Assembly (NCBI GenBank): GCA_022661535.1
Contig: JAKULF010000004.1
Location: forward strand, 1,984,001-2,048,000
Length of the DNA: 64,000 bases
Direction: 5' to 3'
Origin: Eutypa lata
Lineage: Eukaryota > Ascomycota > Sordariomycetes > Xylariales > Diatrypaceae
The notes under the pieces are model-generated. The model was not told where the DNA came from, searched no databases, and was given only the letters and a program-made list of their open reading frames with translations. Position 1 is the stretch's first letter. Every line of letters starts with the position of its first letter. The translations under genes and the position numbers were made by a program. Of the stretch, positions 1 to 12,166 are shown one piece after another.

Positions 1-2924
1 CTCGTTGTCCACTGAACGCCCACACCAGGGATCACCGCCATGGCCAACAATAAGCCGCCTCGGGTCCTTTCCTTTCGAATGCCAAGACCTTAAATTTAGA
101 GGCGGGAGCCATGTATGTCTATCTATCTGTATGTATGTCAGAAATGACAGAACGGGAAAGGGTTTCTAAGATAAGAGATGAAATGAACTGTTAAAGAATC
201 GACTAACCGCACTCTACCCTTGCAGTGACGTACGAGTCAAAAGCGCACAACATACATCATTCGTTCGCTTCGTTGCGGGCGATGCGACGTGACAGTGTCC
301 CGAGCAGGTGAAGCCGGTAGTTAATCTATGAACCGGTATTATAAGCCAGAGATCATGCGAAACGATTGAATGGAATTCTTGCATTTTTCTTTTGCTCATA
401 TCGACCGTAGTTGGATGCATGTCAAGATCTATGGAGGCAACTCATGATTGTTTTGTCGGAAACTTCCCGCTTGGCATTTCGTCTCTGGACACTATATCAA
501 GCCACCCACGAAGCCATTGCTAAATCTCGACAAGCTTAGAAATCGTACTTGAAAATACAGCAAACCTTCGTAACACTTTATGCAGAACACCCTAATAGGA
601 AGCCCGTATAACTCGGGGCTTGATGAGCACATGACCTGTTGAAGAAATCCTGCATTCTCTTGTTTACTTACCGGCAAACTTGGAGTAAAGGGGGTCATAG
701 CGGCTAGGTATCTCACTTCGTGGCGGTAGAGTGACTCCTTGTTTATATTGACTCTGATCTACCAATGCACGTTCCTCGGAGATGTAGAGAACGGGCGGAA
801 TATAATAAGGGCGCGTAACTACGACAACATTAGCGAACAGTGTAACTAGAACCTCGTTTCAAACTAACTAGATAGCCGTATAAGACTCTACTTGACATGA
901 TCTCTTAGTAATTGCTAAAATATTGTAGAGATACATGGCGTGATTCTGGCTATGTAAGAATAGCCGACATGCTATGACTAGACACCTCTACGCACTGAAT
1001 GTGGACCTCATTATGGTGGTTGGCTTACCCTGTCCTCGTCACCCAATCTTAGTAAGGGGGCGCTGTAGAGGCGAGCTTATCGATCTACAATGCCTTAGAT
1101 CGGCCCTAGGGTCCCCTATATGAGCTACGGCGTTTTATTTTTTATATCGGTTCGTGAATATCAAAGGCATGTAGAGCCTAGTAGTAGTTTTCAAACAATC
1201 ATTGATTCCTAGGAAGTTTAAGAGGCGCTCATGGATGTTAGGGGACGGACACAACTAGTGTTGTTAGGGCTTCTTTGGCTAGTATGGATGCAGTAACACT
1301 GGCTGGCGTTATGTATGTGGCATAACTATGATGTATAGAAATCCTAACACGCTTTAGTTGAGCCATTCGGGATATATTCTAGGTGGTAGTCTTCCTGACA
1401 TGGCGCCATTTTCGAGCCAACACCGCGTCACTTTCCCATGTGAGAGAGGCATCTCGACGAGTTGAGCGATAAACTTCTTTGCGGCTGTGTCGCCTGGCAT
1501 ATTAACCACCAGGGTTAGGGAGTAATGGGGGATGCTAAGTGGTCATACTATGTAGATCCGGATGATAAGACCGTTGGTGAATGCTACCTTCTAGGTAATG
1601 CACCTGCCAGCTAGACGCCCAGACGCCCACCTACTAAGGTGTATCAAGAGCTACGATCTGCTCAGGGAAGGCCCGGGGGAGTTACCATACATATTACAAG
1701 CTAGATACTGCATTCAACTAACGTTCAAGATCACCTTGTTTCGCCCTCGGTCCTGGTTAAGTGACCGGGCGCGTCGAAAGACGGTATTCTACTGTCAACC
1801 CCTGATAAAGCCAGTGTGCCCCATAGCCCAAATGCAAGCGGTGATATGGAGTCATGCGAGCAATACAAGTATCCTTTCCTTCTACCCCACGCCCTCTAGT
1901 GTATTTGCTTGCCATTATCCCACGCACTCTGCCCTACAGTCTGCCCTAAGGCAAGGGCGGGTAAGACAGGTCGGCTACCCCAATCTACCATCTCACCTTC
2001 AGCTGGATTACTAGGCTATAGTAGATAATCATGCCACAATGCTGCATCTCCTTACCACAGCCTACTTTATAAGCGTACATAGGTCTTCGAGGTAGTACTA
2101 GTGAGAAGCTTAAACTTGGAATTTCTTTGAAAGGCCGGAAATAGCCCCGGTAAGACTATTTTTGGAGGTGATGACTCTCCTCAGCTGGAGCCGTATTTGA
2201 GCACCTCGACTATCCTCCTCGTCCGCATTGTGTTAAACCCATCACCTTAGTTGGAAAAGGTCGTTGATGAGACTGACCTGGTAGAGCATGTAGGACTTGC
2301 AGGCCGTTTTGGCTACTTCAATGCCCCCCTCTCCCCCCTTTAAGCCATTCCAAGCAACACACTGCCACATTCTAAGCCTTCTTTGAAGCTCAGCCTGAAG
2401 GTTTATACCACGAGCCCCGAGTTCCCGAATGAGGACGCACCAAATACCGGGCAGTTTTTAGATGTCAGCCTAGCCGAACGGCCAGCCGGGATCAACAATC
2501 ATCCTACTCCGCTCATTCTTTTTCTTTTATAGTGCTTCGGCCCAACTGATCCAAAAGGGGACGTTCTTTGAGCGGTGAGACCTTATCATACCCTGCTTTA
2601 AGAATTGGTTGCCTATTCGTTCCGTCGAATCGTCGTTGAGATACTACTCACAGCCTTGGTTCGCGAAACAATACAAGGCAAACACTACGGGGATGCCGAG
2701 ATTTTGGTTGGATGAGCGATTGTTTCAAATTTTGTCCTGTAGCGTCGTGATAGGAGAACGGGCGGGATCTGCAGGAGCTGTCTCTATCGATTCTCGCCTA
2801 TTACAAAAATAAAGCCGAACCCCTTATGAGGGTACCTCCCAATTTCTTTTAACCGACATCATCGCCGCGCGAAACGACTTCTCCTTTGTCTTTCCGTTAT
2901 TCGCAATATAATCTACCGTAGGAG
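1..2924. other. Gene-poor left flank
   Basis: No protein-coding gene could be supported in these 2.9 kb. Open frames exist (longest about 138 codons at 1598-2014) but they show no recognisable domain, no clean intron/exon structure and no family-like composition. A minus-strand ATG at about 38-40 could be the start of a gene running off the left edge, but only about 13 codons are inside the window, which is too little to judge. Confidence 0.5.
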
Positions 2925-4031
2925 ATGCCGAGAGGACAGAAGAAGCCACCCACTGGCCATGGCAAGGCCCAATCCGAGTCTGCACGGGCTCGGGCTCGGG
3001 CTCGGGGCCAACAATCGCGCCACCCTCGTCAACAGGAACGCGCGCATAATCCAGTAGCTGGAGAGGACGGGCTGGGCTCTGATTATGAAATCCCGGATGG
3101 AGGTGATGCTGATACGAATCCCGGATACCAATCGACGACTTATCCCGATGGCAGCGATGATCCGAACTCCTTGGGAGCGTATACCACGACACAAAACTCG
3201 ATGTATCAAGAATGGAACACTGCTGGCAACATGTCTCATTATGAAGCCTCCGCAGAAAACACCAGTTCGCGCTCCTATCCGCAGGAGCAACAAGTTCGTT
3301 ACCCAACGCTAAGTGATACCACACTCGATGATGACTTGGCATCGGAATACGTGGATCAACAACCATACCAGTCGCAGCAGCCAACGGCGGTAGACCATGG
3401 AGCAGATGACGAGTACCTGGATCAACAGTTTCGCGACATGGTAGTCGATGATGCGGAGGTACCTTTCGAGCAGGAGGGCATGCATCCTAATAGCGAGGGA
3501 GATGGAACTTTTGGCATGTACACCATGCCTGTCTCCGAAGCTGCTAGCTACCCTGATAGCTTTCCATACTACCGGAATGGCCATGTGCCTGCCCCCCTGG
3601 CACCCGTCGATGAACGCATCGTAGACGAACAAATTGGCGAAACCCTTTCACCACAAGGTTCACTTACGGTCGATATGGGTTCCGACACGTACGTCGACCT
3701 GTATTCGCTAGATGAGATCCTAGCTAATAGCATTATAGAGCATCCGACGAGCAGAACGAGGTGGAAAGAGAGGTCACCCCACGTCCTTACGGGGGCCAAC
3801 AAGACAGTAAGTAACGAGAGCCACTTGGTGACAAAGACATATGATAACATTCATGGTGAAGTAGTGATGGAAGAGCACGTGAGAGGTCCCTGGGGTTCTG
3901 CCGCAGATGAAGAACCGTGGAACCCGTTGCAGGCGACGAATCGAGATACGAGGCCGCGTCCACAGGCCGATCTGACCATGGAATACGCTTGGGGCTGGAG
4001 CCAAACGAATACTCGGTTTGGAGATCGCTGA
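2925..4031 (+). CDS. Hypothetical acidic low-complexity protein
   Basis: Single uninterrupted frame of 368 codons, much longer than chance here. The N-terminus (residues 1-45) is basic, with an alternating Ala-Arg run (ARARARAR) and many Gln. The middle is rich in Asp, Glu, Ser, Tyr and Gln and looks disordered. The C-terminal third (about 270-368) has a denser mix of Trp, Val and charged residues (KTYDNIHGEV, WGSAADEEPW) and may be the only folded part. No signal peptide, membrane segment or catalytic motif is visible. The chosen start is the first ATG, just before the basic stretch. I do not recognise the family. A nuclear or RNA/DNA-associated role would fit the basic head, but that is a guess from composition only. 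Confidence 0.6.
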   Translation: MPRGQKKPPTGHGKAQSESARARARARGQQSRHPRQQERAHNPVAGEDGLGSDYEIPDGGDADTNPGYQSTTYPDGSDDPNSLGAYTTTQNSMYQEWNTAGNMSHYEASAENTSSRSYPQEQQVRYPTLSDTTLDDDLASEYVDQQPYQSQQPTAVDHGADDEYLDQQFRDMVVDDAEVPFEQEGMHPNSEGDGTFGMYTMPVSEAASYPDSFPYYRNGHVPAPLAPVDERIVDEQIGETLSPQGSLTVDMGSDTYVDLYSLDEILANSIIEHPTSRTRWKERSPHVLTGANKTVSNESHLVTKTYDNIHGEVVMEEHVRGPWGSAADEEPWNPLQATNRDTRPRPQADLTMEYAWGWSQTNTRFGDR

Positions 4032-5512
4032 GCCGAGAGCGTACGACTGTTAACATCGCAATCCACCTCTAGACTCCCCCCTATCCGCTAGACTAGACTT
4101 CCCAGTCGAATTCGAGCGTCGCCCTTCTCCCGTCGTTCTGCAGTGCCTATTACTTCTCTGAAGGCACTATATGCTTTATTCCCATGTATTCATTATGATT
4201 GTTGGTTCTGTAGGTTCCCTAATATGGTGTCCTTGATTTGGGCGGATTCAGGGGCAGAGGATTTATGGAGGGTTTATGGCGCAGGACTAGTTATGTTTTA
4301 AAAGGAATACGGGGATCATGTTCGAAGACCCAATGTTAGTGATAGGGGTGAAAACCCGCTCCTGGACATACGAATGTAATACATGGATATTAACAGAGCT
4401 TCAGCTTTGGCTCTCAAATCCTTTTACGTACACCGCCTCCTACAAAGTGATATTTAAATCCCTCCAACTGCCGGGTGCCACCTGGAAAAATAGATGATGC
4501 TCCTGCAAGACATCTTGTGGACTCGGGTATACGTATGTATATAAGCGCTGGAACCAGAATCGAAGCATCAAATGAGATGTCAATCTGGCCATTCGCTCGC
4601 CTTCTATTGCCACCATGAGTACTTGAGTACTAGCCAGCCATAGTTGGAGCTGACATCCAATAGACAAATAGCTCGACAAACTCTAACCTCGGCGTAGTCG
4701 AAACCGAACGAAACTAGTGGATTCTTGCACCCCGTCAATTTTTTTCCTTTCTACGTATCTCCGTAAATATGGTGTGTTCATTTCACCCGACGTCGCTTCG
4801 CTGCTTCTTGCGGCTGAAAAATCCTACTTTAGATTGGCGGCAGCCCCAAATGCACGGAACTTTCCTGGTTACAAAAGCAGCTTGGGGGCCGCCTTTGCGA
4901 TTCGCAAGGTCGGCCGAGAATCTCGGTGGCTAATGTCGACGATCGCGATAACCCGATAACTATTCCCGTGGCGAAACCTCAGATTGAAATTTCTTGGTTT
5001 TAGAGATGCCATATCTATCCCCTTGCCTATCGATAGGAGCTGCCTTGTGGGTGAGCACTAGGATAGTTGGCTGGCTGTAGAAGATCGCCAATCTTATTCT
5101 CCCTAGGCCCTCCTCTTTGAGTTACACCTATTATCAGTAAGCGCAATTTGAAAGTGAGGCGGCGAATGATACCAGCGCAGAAGGCACAAGAAGGCAGTTC
5201 GTTGAAATAAGGTTGAGCCCTGGATCAAATGACGTTTGCCTTTGCTAGGTTGTTAAAGTACGCCTAGGATTTCTTTTGTTTCCAAAGGGCGCATGCATCC
5301 GAAACCCGGGGCGACCAGCATATTTATCCCTGACGTTTGGGACGATTCAGGGGTAACTAGGGGCTGTGCAGATCAGATCTACGCATAGGATCAAGCTAGG
5401 GACGAGTACCAAAGCTCCTTGTATTATACAGTCAATACTATCACAATACACAGTGAGTCCAACCTTCAAAAGCAGACTACTCATCAAGTATATATACAAG
5501 TTGCACCCCGAA
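4032..5512. other. Intergenic region
   Basis: About 1.5 kb between two convergent genes (the unknown protein on plus, the NmrA-like gene on minus). Nothing coding could be supported; short open frames at 4440-4679 and 4717-4959 lack any domain signal. Both neighbours would place their 3' UTRs here. Confidence 0.5.
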
Positions 5513-6515
5513 TCAATTTGTTTTCTTCGTCCATTCGCTCTCAGTCTCCAACCACTCGGACCACGAAAGCAGACCAGGATGTTCGGCCTTCAACGCCTTC
5601 AGATCCGCGCCGAAGCCCTCCGAGTAGAACCAGCGAAACATGCTGCCGAACTCAGCCGAAAACCACAGTATGAACCGCGCCACGAGTTGGAACGTCTCGG
5701 GCATCTCGCGTCCGACTCTGCTCTTGAATACGGCTTTGGCTTGGGACAGGGTCAGCTCATCGCCCGCTAGCGCGATGCTCCGACCGGCGAAGTCGCCGGG
5801 CCGCAGGAATGCCTGCGCCGCGAACCAGCCGATATCCCGGGTCGAAATCAGCTGTAGCGGCTTCTCCTTGACGGCCACTTTCCACGCCGTCGACATCACC
5901 TTTGTCGTGAAATCCGGGGTGAAGTTCTCCATGAATGCGACAGGGCGCAGAATCGCCCACTGCATGCCCTTGGACTTGGCGGCATCGACTAGGTGGTGTT
6001 CGATTCTGTGCTTGCTGATGAAATGAGGAACATCGGTTGGGTTGTCGTAGGACTTCGCACCACCCCTGTCGACTGAGGCGTAGACGAAGAACTTGACGTC
6101 GTTGGCAAGGGCGGCATCTACTAGAGCCTTGCCTTGGGCCTCCTCGGAATCTGCCGAGGCGCCTTTCCCGATTGCGGTCTAAGACGTGTTAGTAAATCTG
6201 TGAGAATGCAGCGGGAGAAGAGTGAAGACTTACCTGAACGCTAAATACGCCCCAGATTTTAGTACCGTCCCCTCCTAGGACTGTCTTAGCATTGGAGAAT
6301 ATGGCGGGGATGTCATTGAGGTCTCCTTGGACTAGAGTAATGCCCTTGGCCTCCAATTTCTCCGCGGATCCCGAACTAGGATTCCGGGTTACCGCAAGTA
6401 ATTTATGACTATCAAGAGCGCCAGCATCAAGGAGTGCTTTGATGGTTGCACCACCCTGTTTCCCCGTCGCTCCGGTTATCAGGATTGCTTTCTTGGTGCT
6501 GTTGGTAGTAGACAT
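5513..6515 (-). CDS. NmrA-like NAD(P)-binding protein
   Basis: Two exons, 6515-6234 and 6178-5513, with an intron at 6233-6179 (CAG/GTAAGT donor, TTAG acceptor, phase 0), giving about 315 aa. The N-terminus holds the Rossmann dinucleotide signature GATGKQGG at about residues 13-20 followed by a helix. Further on are HFISKHRIEHHL and a GMQWAILRPVAFMENF segment typical of NmrA/atypical SDR proteins. These bind NAD(P) and act either as redox-sensing regulators, like Aspergillus NmrA on the GATA factor AreA, or as reductases/isomerases. The usual SDR YxxxK pair is not clear, which favours the NmrA-like branch over classical SDR enzymes. An ATG 18 nt further upstream (6533) is in frame, but the start used, MSTTNS, places the Rossmann motif at the usual distance. 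No signal peptide; cytosolic or nuclear. It is divergent from the cyclase gene at 7481. Confidence 0.88.
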
Positions 6516-7480
6516 TGTGAATGAATCTTTCAATGAATCTTGCAGGTGTTCTAATTGTGTATATATATATTAAATTTATTTGTAAGAGTTGCAGTTAGGG
6601 AGGGTCAAGGAGTCTCGTTGCAATTTGATGATGATAATACAACTTCGGCCATGACAAGAATGCGGGAGAGAACATGATATTTATAGTTAAGCATCTCGAC
6701 ATCTATTCTAGAAGTTCTATCTCGATGTTTAAGGTAAGAGCTTCGCTAAAATGGCGTTAAGCTCATGTTTCCGTAGCTCCCAGCTACCTAACATGTCATT
6801 GATAGATCATTGATAGAATTGATTAAGTCAGCGCCCCGGATTTCTAATAAGGCGAAATGTCTTGGCGGGAGCTCGCGCTTCGGCACTAGACGCAACGATT
6901 ACTAAACTTCAATGGCCCCACACTTGATTATAACCTCGAGTCGTGTTATTATAGGTAATTACTTGCTAAAACCAAGCTTACCATGTCAGCCATGTGTAGG
7001 TAACTGAGTAGGTAGTACTTGCAATATCCGACTTACCTACCCATTATCACATGTAGTTGGACAAAAGGTAATAGACTATGGTCTTAATTCATGTCAATTG
7101 ATGATACTCCAATCTCGTACCAGGTTGTTCTAAGATTAGTAAAATACGTTTTCGTTCTGGAATCAACTAAATCAACATAATCAACATCTCGCTAACTATA
7201 GATTATGACAATTGTTCTAAGTCGAGTCTTCATTGATATTGCCGTTAAGTATATGGAAACAAAACGATGATACACAAACACCAAGAAGGCACAATGCGCC
7301 ACACAATTCTCTCCGTATGACTCATCTACAGCCACACTACTACTATGTACATGTCTTTATAACATGCATGACTCCTCAACCTCATGTCAAGGAGGTAGAC
7401 ACGGTTAATAATTCATTTTATTACCAACCCACCCCTCAAGCGTACATACATACATACATACGTAGAAAAACATCGAACTC
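6516..7480. promoter_or_regulatory. Divergent intergenic region (bidirectional promoter space)
   Basis: About 965 bp between the NmrA-like gene (minus) and the RNA cyclase gene (plus), so it must hold both 5' regions. AT-rich, with a TA-rich run (tatatatata) near 6560 and short (TACA)n repeats near 7441-7460 just upstream of the cyclase ATG. No specific transcription factor site can be assigned. Confidence 0.4.
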
Positions 7481-9214
7481 ATGAAACCCAGAAAACCACT
7501 CGAACTCGACGGGCAAACCGGCGAGGGAGGCGGCCAACTCGTCCGAATCGCCTGCGCCCTAGCGGCCGTCACCTCGCAGCCGATCCGCATCCATCACGTG
7601 AGGGGGAACCGGCCCGGACCACGAAGCGGAGGTTCGTAGAGAATGAAACCTTACCTCCCTACCTCCCTACCTCCCTACCTCCCTACTTTTTAGCGGGTTC
7701 ACAAAACAAAAATACATGTACCTAGATAGGTAACTAAAACTGACAACCACCTCCCCCCCATCGTATGAAATACAGGCCTCAAATCCCAGCACGTAACAGC
7801 AATCCAGTGGCTAGCCAACGCAACCGAAGCCGAGGTTTTCGGGCTCGAAGTCGGGAGCCACACGCTGGAGTTCCGACCAACGGTGCCACCGCCTCGGGCC
7901 CAGCTCGGTGGCCAAGAAGAGCAGCAGAGCCGCCGCCGCCGCAGCCGCAGCCGCATCATCAGCATCGAGGCGGGCAGCGGCGCAGCGAGCGCGATTCTCA
8001 TCTTCCAGGCCGTGTTCCCATTCCTCCTATTCGCCGGCAGCAGTGACGAACCGGAGCAGGAACAGGAACAGGAACAGGAGCCACTAATCGAGCTCTCGAT
8101 CCACGGCGGCACCAACGTCTCCTTCTCGCCGTCGTACGAGTACCTAGACCAGGTGCTCCTCCCCGCGCTGCAGTCGCACTTCGGGATCCGCGTCTCGCGG
8201 CGCCTCGAGCGCCGGCGCTGGTCGCAGGGCTCGTCGCCCTCGCAGCCCAAGGGGACGATCTGGTTCCGGTTCCGCCCGTTACGGCCTGGTCAGACTCTGA
8301 AACTCTCGTCTTCGTCGCCGTTGTCGTCGTTGGCTAGACCATCATCACCACCCTTAACAACGAGAACAAGAAGAAGAAGAAGAAGAGAACCCCACGAAAT
8401 CGCCCACATCGACGTCAGCATCCTGGCACCGACCGCGGTCCTCGCACCCCTCGAGAGAGCCATCACGCGGAACCTCGAGGCTGGGGGCAGATTTTGCAGA
8501 GCTGCGAAGGAGGTGCGGTTCGTTGTCACGGAGGACAGCGGTCACGACGCCCGCTTGTATGCGCTGCTTGTTGCGGTCTCCGAGACAACGGAGATAGAAA
8601 CAGAAACAGAGACGGGGACGGGGACGGGGACGGGGACAGAGATGGGGGCGTTGCGCTGGGGTCGCGACTGGCTGTACAATCGCACTGTGAAGCGCAAGAC
8701 GCCGGAGCAGCTAGCGGACGAGATCGCGAGGCGGGTCTGCAGGGATTTGGAGATGGAACTTAGTGGTGATGGTGGTGATGGTGGTGATGGTGATGGTGAT
8801 GGTAGAGGGGTGGTCGATGAGTACCTTCAGGACCAGCTGGTGGTTTTCCAGGCGCTGGCCGAGGGCCGGACCAGTTTTCCTCGGAGCTCGGGGCTATCGC
8901 CGTCGCCTGTGGATGATGGTGGTGGTGGTGGTGGTGGTTATGGTGATGCGGAGGAGGATGAAAGTGAGGGCGAGAGTGAGGATCTGGAACCGGCGGTGGA
9001 GAGGCTGGATATTGGAGAAAGCGAGGAAGAAGATGGGAAGGGGGAGAAGAGCGATGAAGAGGGACGGGTGCGGAGGGATAAGATGCACAAGCCGTTCGGT
9101 GAGGGATCTACGCATACGAGAACCGCGAGGTGGGTGGCGAGTGAGCTCCTGCCTGGTGTGCAGTGGTTTAACGGAGGGAGCATCTGCGATGGCGTTGGCT
9201 TGTCTTTCAAGTGA
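7481..9214 (+). CDS. rtcA: RNA 3'-terminal phosphate cyclase
   Basis: Two exons, 7481-7631 and 7776-9214, joined in phase 1 (donor GTTCGT, acceptor TACAG), giving 529 aa. The enzyme uses ATP to convert RNA 3'-phosphate ends to 2',3'-cyclic phosphates through an adenylated histidine. Family motifs: GQTGEGGGQLVR at residues 11-22, RGNRPGPRSGGLKSQH at 41-56 (across the splice), a GSGAASAILIFQA-type segment, EYLQDQLVVFQALAEG at 399-414 and HTRTA at 497-501, whose His aligns with the catalytic His as I recall it. The human protein is about 366 aa; the excess here is low-complexity insertion: GEQEQEQ-type, a Thr/Glu/Gly run, a Gly-Asp run and an acidic Ser/Glu stretch of about 75 residues between the DQL motif and the catalytic His. 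The Rcl1-type pseudo-cyclase is less likely because the catalytic-type HTRTA motif is present. Confidence 0.9.
7653..7686 (+). repeat. 8-bp tandem repeat in the cyclase intron
   Basis: Four perfect units of ACCTCCCT followed by AC, inside the single intron of the RNA cyclase gene, about 20 bp after the donor. A simple minisatellite with no evident function; a candidate length-polymorphic marker. Confidence 0.9.
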
Positions 9215-9696
9215 GCCTTTTGAAAGTGCTTTTTAGCGATTCGAATGATACCCATCTGCATTGTGAGAGGTCTGCTTCTCCCCGTAAGACACCATACAAG
9301 AACACGAACGAAATAAGACATGAGACTTCAATTTGTTTCCGTTATGCGTGGTTTCGACCAGGATGATTTCGGTACCCATGTATAAAGCTATACAGTATAA
9401 TCTATGTGACGAAGAATCCAGGAAAATAGACCTCTCTATCTCGCTACTTGCCATCATACCAACAACACCCTATGACTCCATGATTACTGACTAACTGATA
9501 CTAACCTAACCATCTCTGCTCGCTGCCGGATATCTGAAGAATCGTACACTACCATAAAAGGATACCTCCAACGCCCTATTGCCGAATGCTACAATAACCA
9601 AGTCGGCAATGATAGGAAAAAGTACGCGCACATTAAAAACAAAAAACAAAAAGTGTAACGCTATGATGATCCAACAACCAAACCAAGAAATAAATT

Positions 9697-12166
9697 CTAC
9701 GAGCTTTCCTTGGAACCCGTCACGGTCCCCACGAGATCGTCGAACTTGTCAGAAACCCAGTTCCACGCATTCTCCCACCACGGCTTGCTATCCTCCTCTT
9801 CCTCCTCCTCCTCTTCATCTTCCTCATCGGCATCCTCATCCTCATCCTCATCCTCCGCAGGTTGCGCCTCAGCATTGTCATCTGTAAGATCTGCTGCTCC
9901 GCCTTGAGAATCAGAACTCGTCTCGACGGGTAGGATAGACATCAGGCCGGTTGCGAGGTTCTCGCTCGTCGTAGGAGACGCCTCTACCGGGAGGATGGAC
10001 ATCATGCCCGTAGCCAGGTCCTCGTCGCTGGTCGGTGCCTCTTCCGGATCGGGCAGCTCTTCGAGCGTAGATTCCGAGTCGTGGAGGCCCAGTGGGCTGA
10101 GCGGTAGCCTGAGAGTTCCGTTGTTCGGTACGGGCTGCATGCCGACGGAGTCGCAGAGAATGTTGTAGACCTCGATGTTTTCTTCGTTGTGTGTTAGCAT
10201 AAGACGACGGATCTGCAGATACTTATTTAATTGATAAGGGATCAAACTTACGGAAGACATCGATCTTGCTGTGGGGCTGATGCGGGAAAGCCGGTCCGCG
10301 AGCAATGAAGATGGCCCGCATGAGGGGATGCTCATGATCGTAGCCGTGGAGTCCACGTGGATGATATACCAAGTTTTCAGCCTTGGCCTCCTGAATGTTA
10401 AACTCTGCTTTCTTGACGATAGCCCAGCCCGTCTTCGGAACGATCCAAAGGGGTGCGATACGATCGTTGTTCGAGAAGTGGTAGCGCTCGGGCATGTCCT
10501 TGTCTTTGAGGTAGACTTCGAAGTTGGGATTCGACTTGCTCTTCTCGACAGCTTGCTCATAGAGAATCTGTAGGTCTTCCGGCTTCTTCGGCCGAATTCC
10601 CGTCAAAGGCCAGCCATCTATGTGTTCAACTTTGTCCAGGTCAACCAAATCGTCAATCTGGATCATCCTGTTGACATCTGTAGTAGCCATGCCGTGATCT
10701 GACACAATGATGACATTGACGATATTAGTGAGGTTTCTCTCCTCAAGTCCTTTAAATATATCATCCAGCATAGAATCGACTCGACTAATTGTTGATCGAA
10801 TCTCTGTGCTATTAGGCCCGTATTTATGGCCATCGCCGTCCACGTTGGGGACATAAGCAGCAATGATTTGAGGTCTCATGTCCTCGACAGCTGCATCTGG
10901 ATCCTCCAGTCCGGGCTTATCGAGAAACTCAAGGATTCTCGCGGTTTTCTTTGGTAGCTTTTCGTCACCTTTGAAATCGTCCAAGAAACTAGGTTCAACT
11001 CCCATGATATGAGCTTCACTTCCAGGCCACATGTGGATGGCAGTCCGAAGACCTTGCTGCTCGGCAGTAACCCAGAACGGCTCTCCAACCCACCATTTGG
11101 GATTCATACTCCTGTCTGGATCGGTGTAGTAGAATTCGGCCTCCTCAGATGGGTCCCAGAAGGTATTACCAACTATCCCGTGGCTCTCTGGATACAAACC
11201 CGTGGCGAGTGTATAGTGATTCTATGAAAAGGGGTTAGTTACGGCAAGATGATGAGACTCGGGGGAAATACTCACAGGAAACGTTACGGATGGAAATGAC
11301 GGTAACATCCACAAGGGCGAGACGCCTTCTTTGACGAATGCGTTCAACCTTGGCGTTAGACCTCGCTGCAGGAAGTCGGCGCGGAACCCATCCAGGCTGA
11401 TGATGAGAGTCGTCGGCGCGAAAAGTGCAGAGCCGTTACTGACCAACGAGGGCGCTCCTGAGGCCGTTGCGCTCTTTCTGTTGACGGATAATTTCCACGC
11501 GAGCAGCACCAGGAAAGCGAAGCCAACGGCGATGGTACTATGTATGAACAGCCACTTCTTCCATTGCCTTGATTTCGCAGTCTTGGCTTCGGAAACCTCC
11601 TGTAAGCGTAGGCGGTCGATTTCGTCGCTATCGTCCCTATCGCTGCTGTCACCGGTTGAGCTTCCGTCTTTCATACCGCCACGTTCCATCTCGTACATGA
11701 GCGCACCGTCTTCGCCATTCTCTGCCTCTTGGAGGAGGCGATCGCGCTTGTCCCGACGCCTCGCCCTTCGATTCCTGCGCTTCTCATCGTACGAGTATGG
11801 GTCGTCAATTGCGCTGCTACTTTCACCCGCCGGGCTGGTCGACCGAGTCCGGCCGTAGCTCCTTAGCAGCTGTATGGGGTTCGGCAAGGCCAAATTGCTT
11901 CCACTCCGGTTGCTACTCCTCCTTCTTTGTTGTTGCGCTCTTGAATCCACGACTAGTTTATCCATCTCCTCTTCTTCCATCAGCACCATGCGATCCCTCG
12001 CTCGAAGTTCTTCACTATTTCGTGCCCTCGCGATTAATTGATCATCGTCGCTATCGGTATCCTGATCGCTTCGGCTGTGGAGGGATGAGGCATCTTCGTC
12101 GTATGCGTTAGGAGATAGGAGGGACCTGTCCCTCTCGACGTTCGTGTTCAATGGTTGGATGGACAT
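9697..12166 (-). CDS. Type II membrane nucleotide pyrophosphatase/phosphodiesterase
   Basis: Three exons: 12166-11276, 11221-10252 and 10181-9697; introns 11275-11222 (phase 0) and 10251-10182 (phase 1), 781 aa. NPP/alkaline-phosphatase superfamily enzyme that hydrolyses nucleotide pyrophosphate or phosphodiester bonds with two zinc ions. Order: charged Ser/Arg/Asp-rich cytosolic tail (1-204), one membrane helix at about 205-226, then the lumenal or extracellular domain. Metal and catalytic residues are visible: ISLDGF (Asp259), nucleophile Thr295 in TFPNHYT (split by intron 1), VDGDGHKYGP, VSDHGM and HGYDHEHPLMRAIF. The conserved QNIEVYNILCDS segment is recovered only by the second splice. 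The C-terminal tail has a near-duplicated 19-residue block and a long Asp/Glu run, then a Trp-rich end. Likely an ortholog of yeast Npp1/Npp2, which act in phosphate scavenging. The first in-frame ATG was used. Confidence 0.93.

Noticed and set aside
1598..2014. 138-codon plus-strand frame
   Set aside because: No recognisable domain, no family-like composition; within the range expected by chance in 3 kb of DNA.
7699..8250. Minus-strand frame of 183 codons opposite the RNA cyclase
   Set aside because: Antisense of repeat-rich cyclase coding sequence; Arg/Ser/Cys runs mirror the microsatellites.
11331..11858. Plus-strand frame of 175 codons opposite the NPP first exon
   Set aside because: Shadow frame; the minus strand carries the catalytic Thr and metal motifs in a spliced gene.
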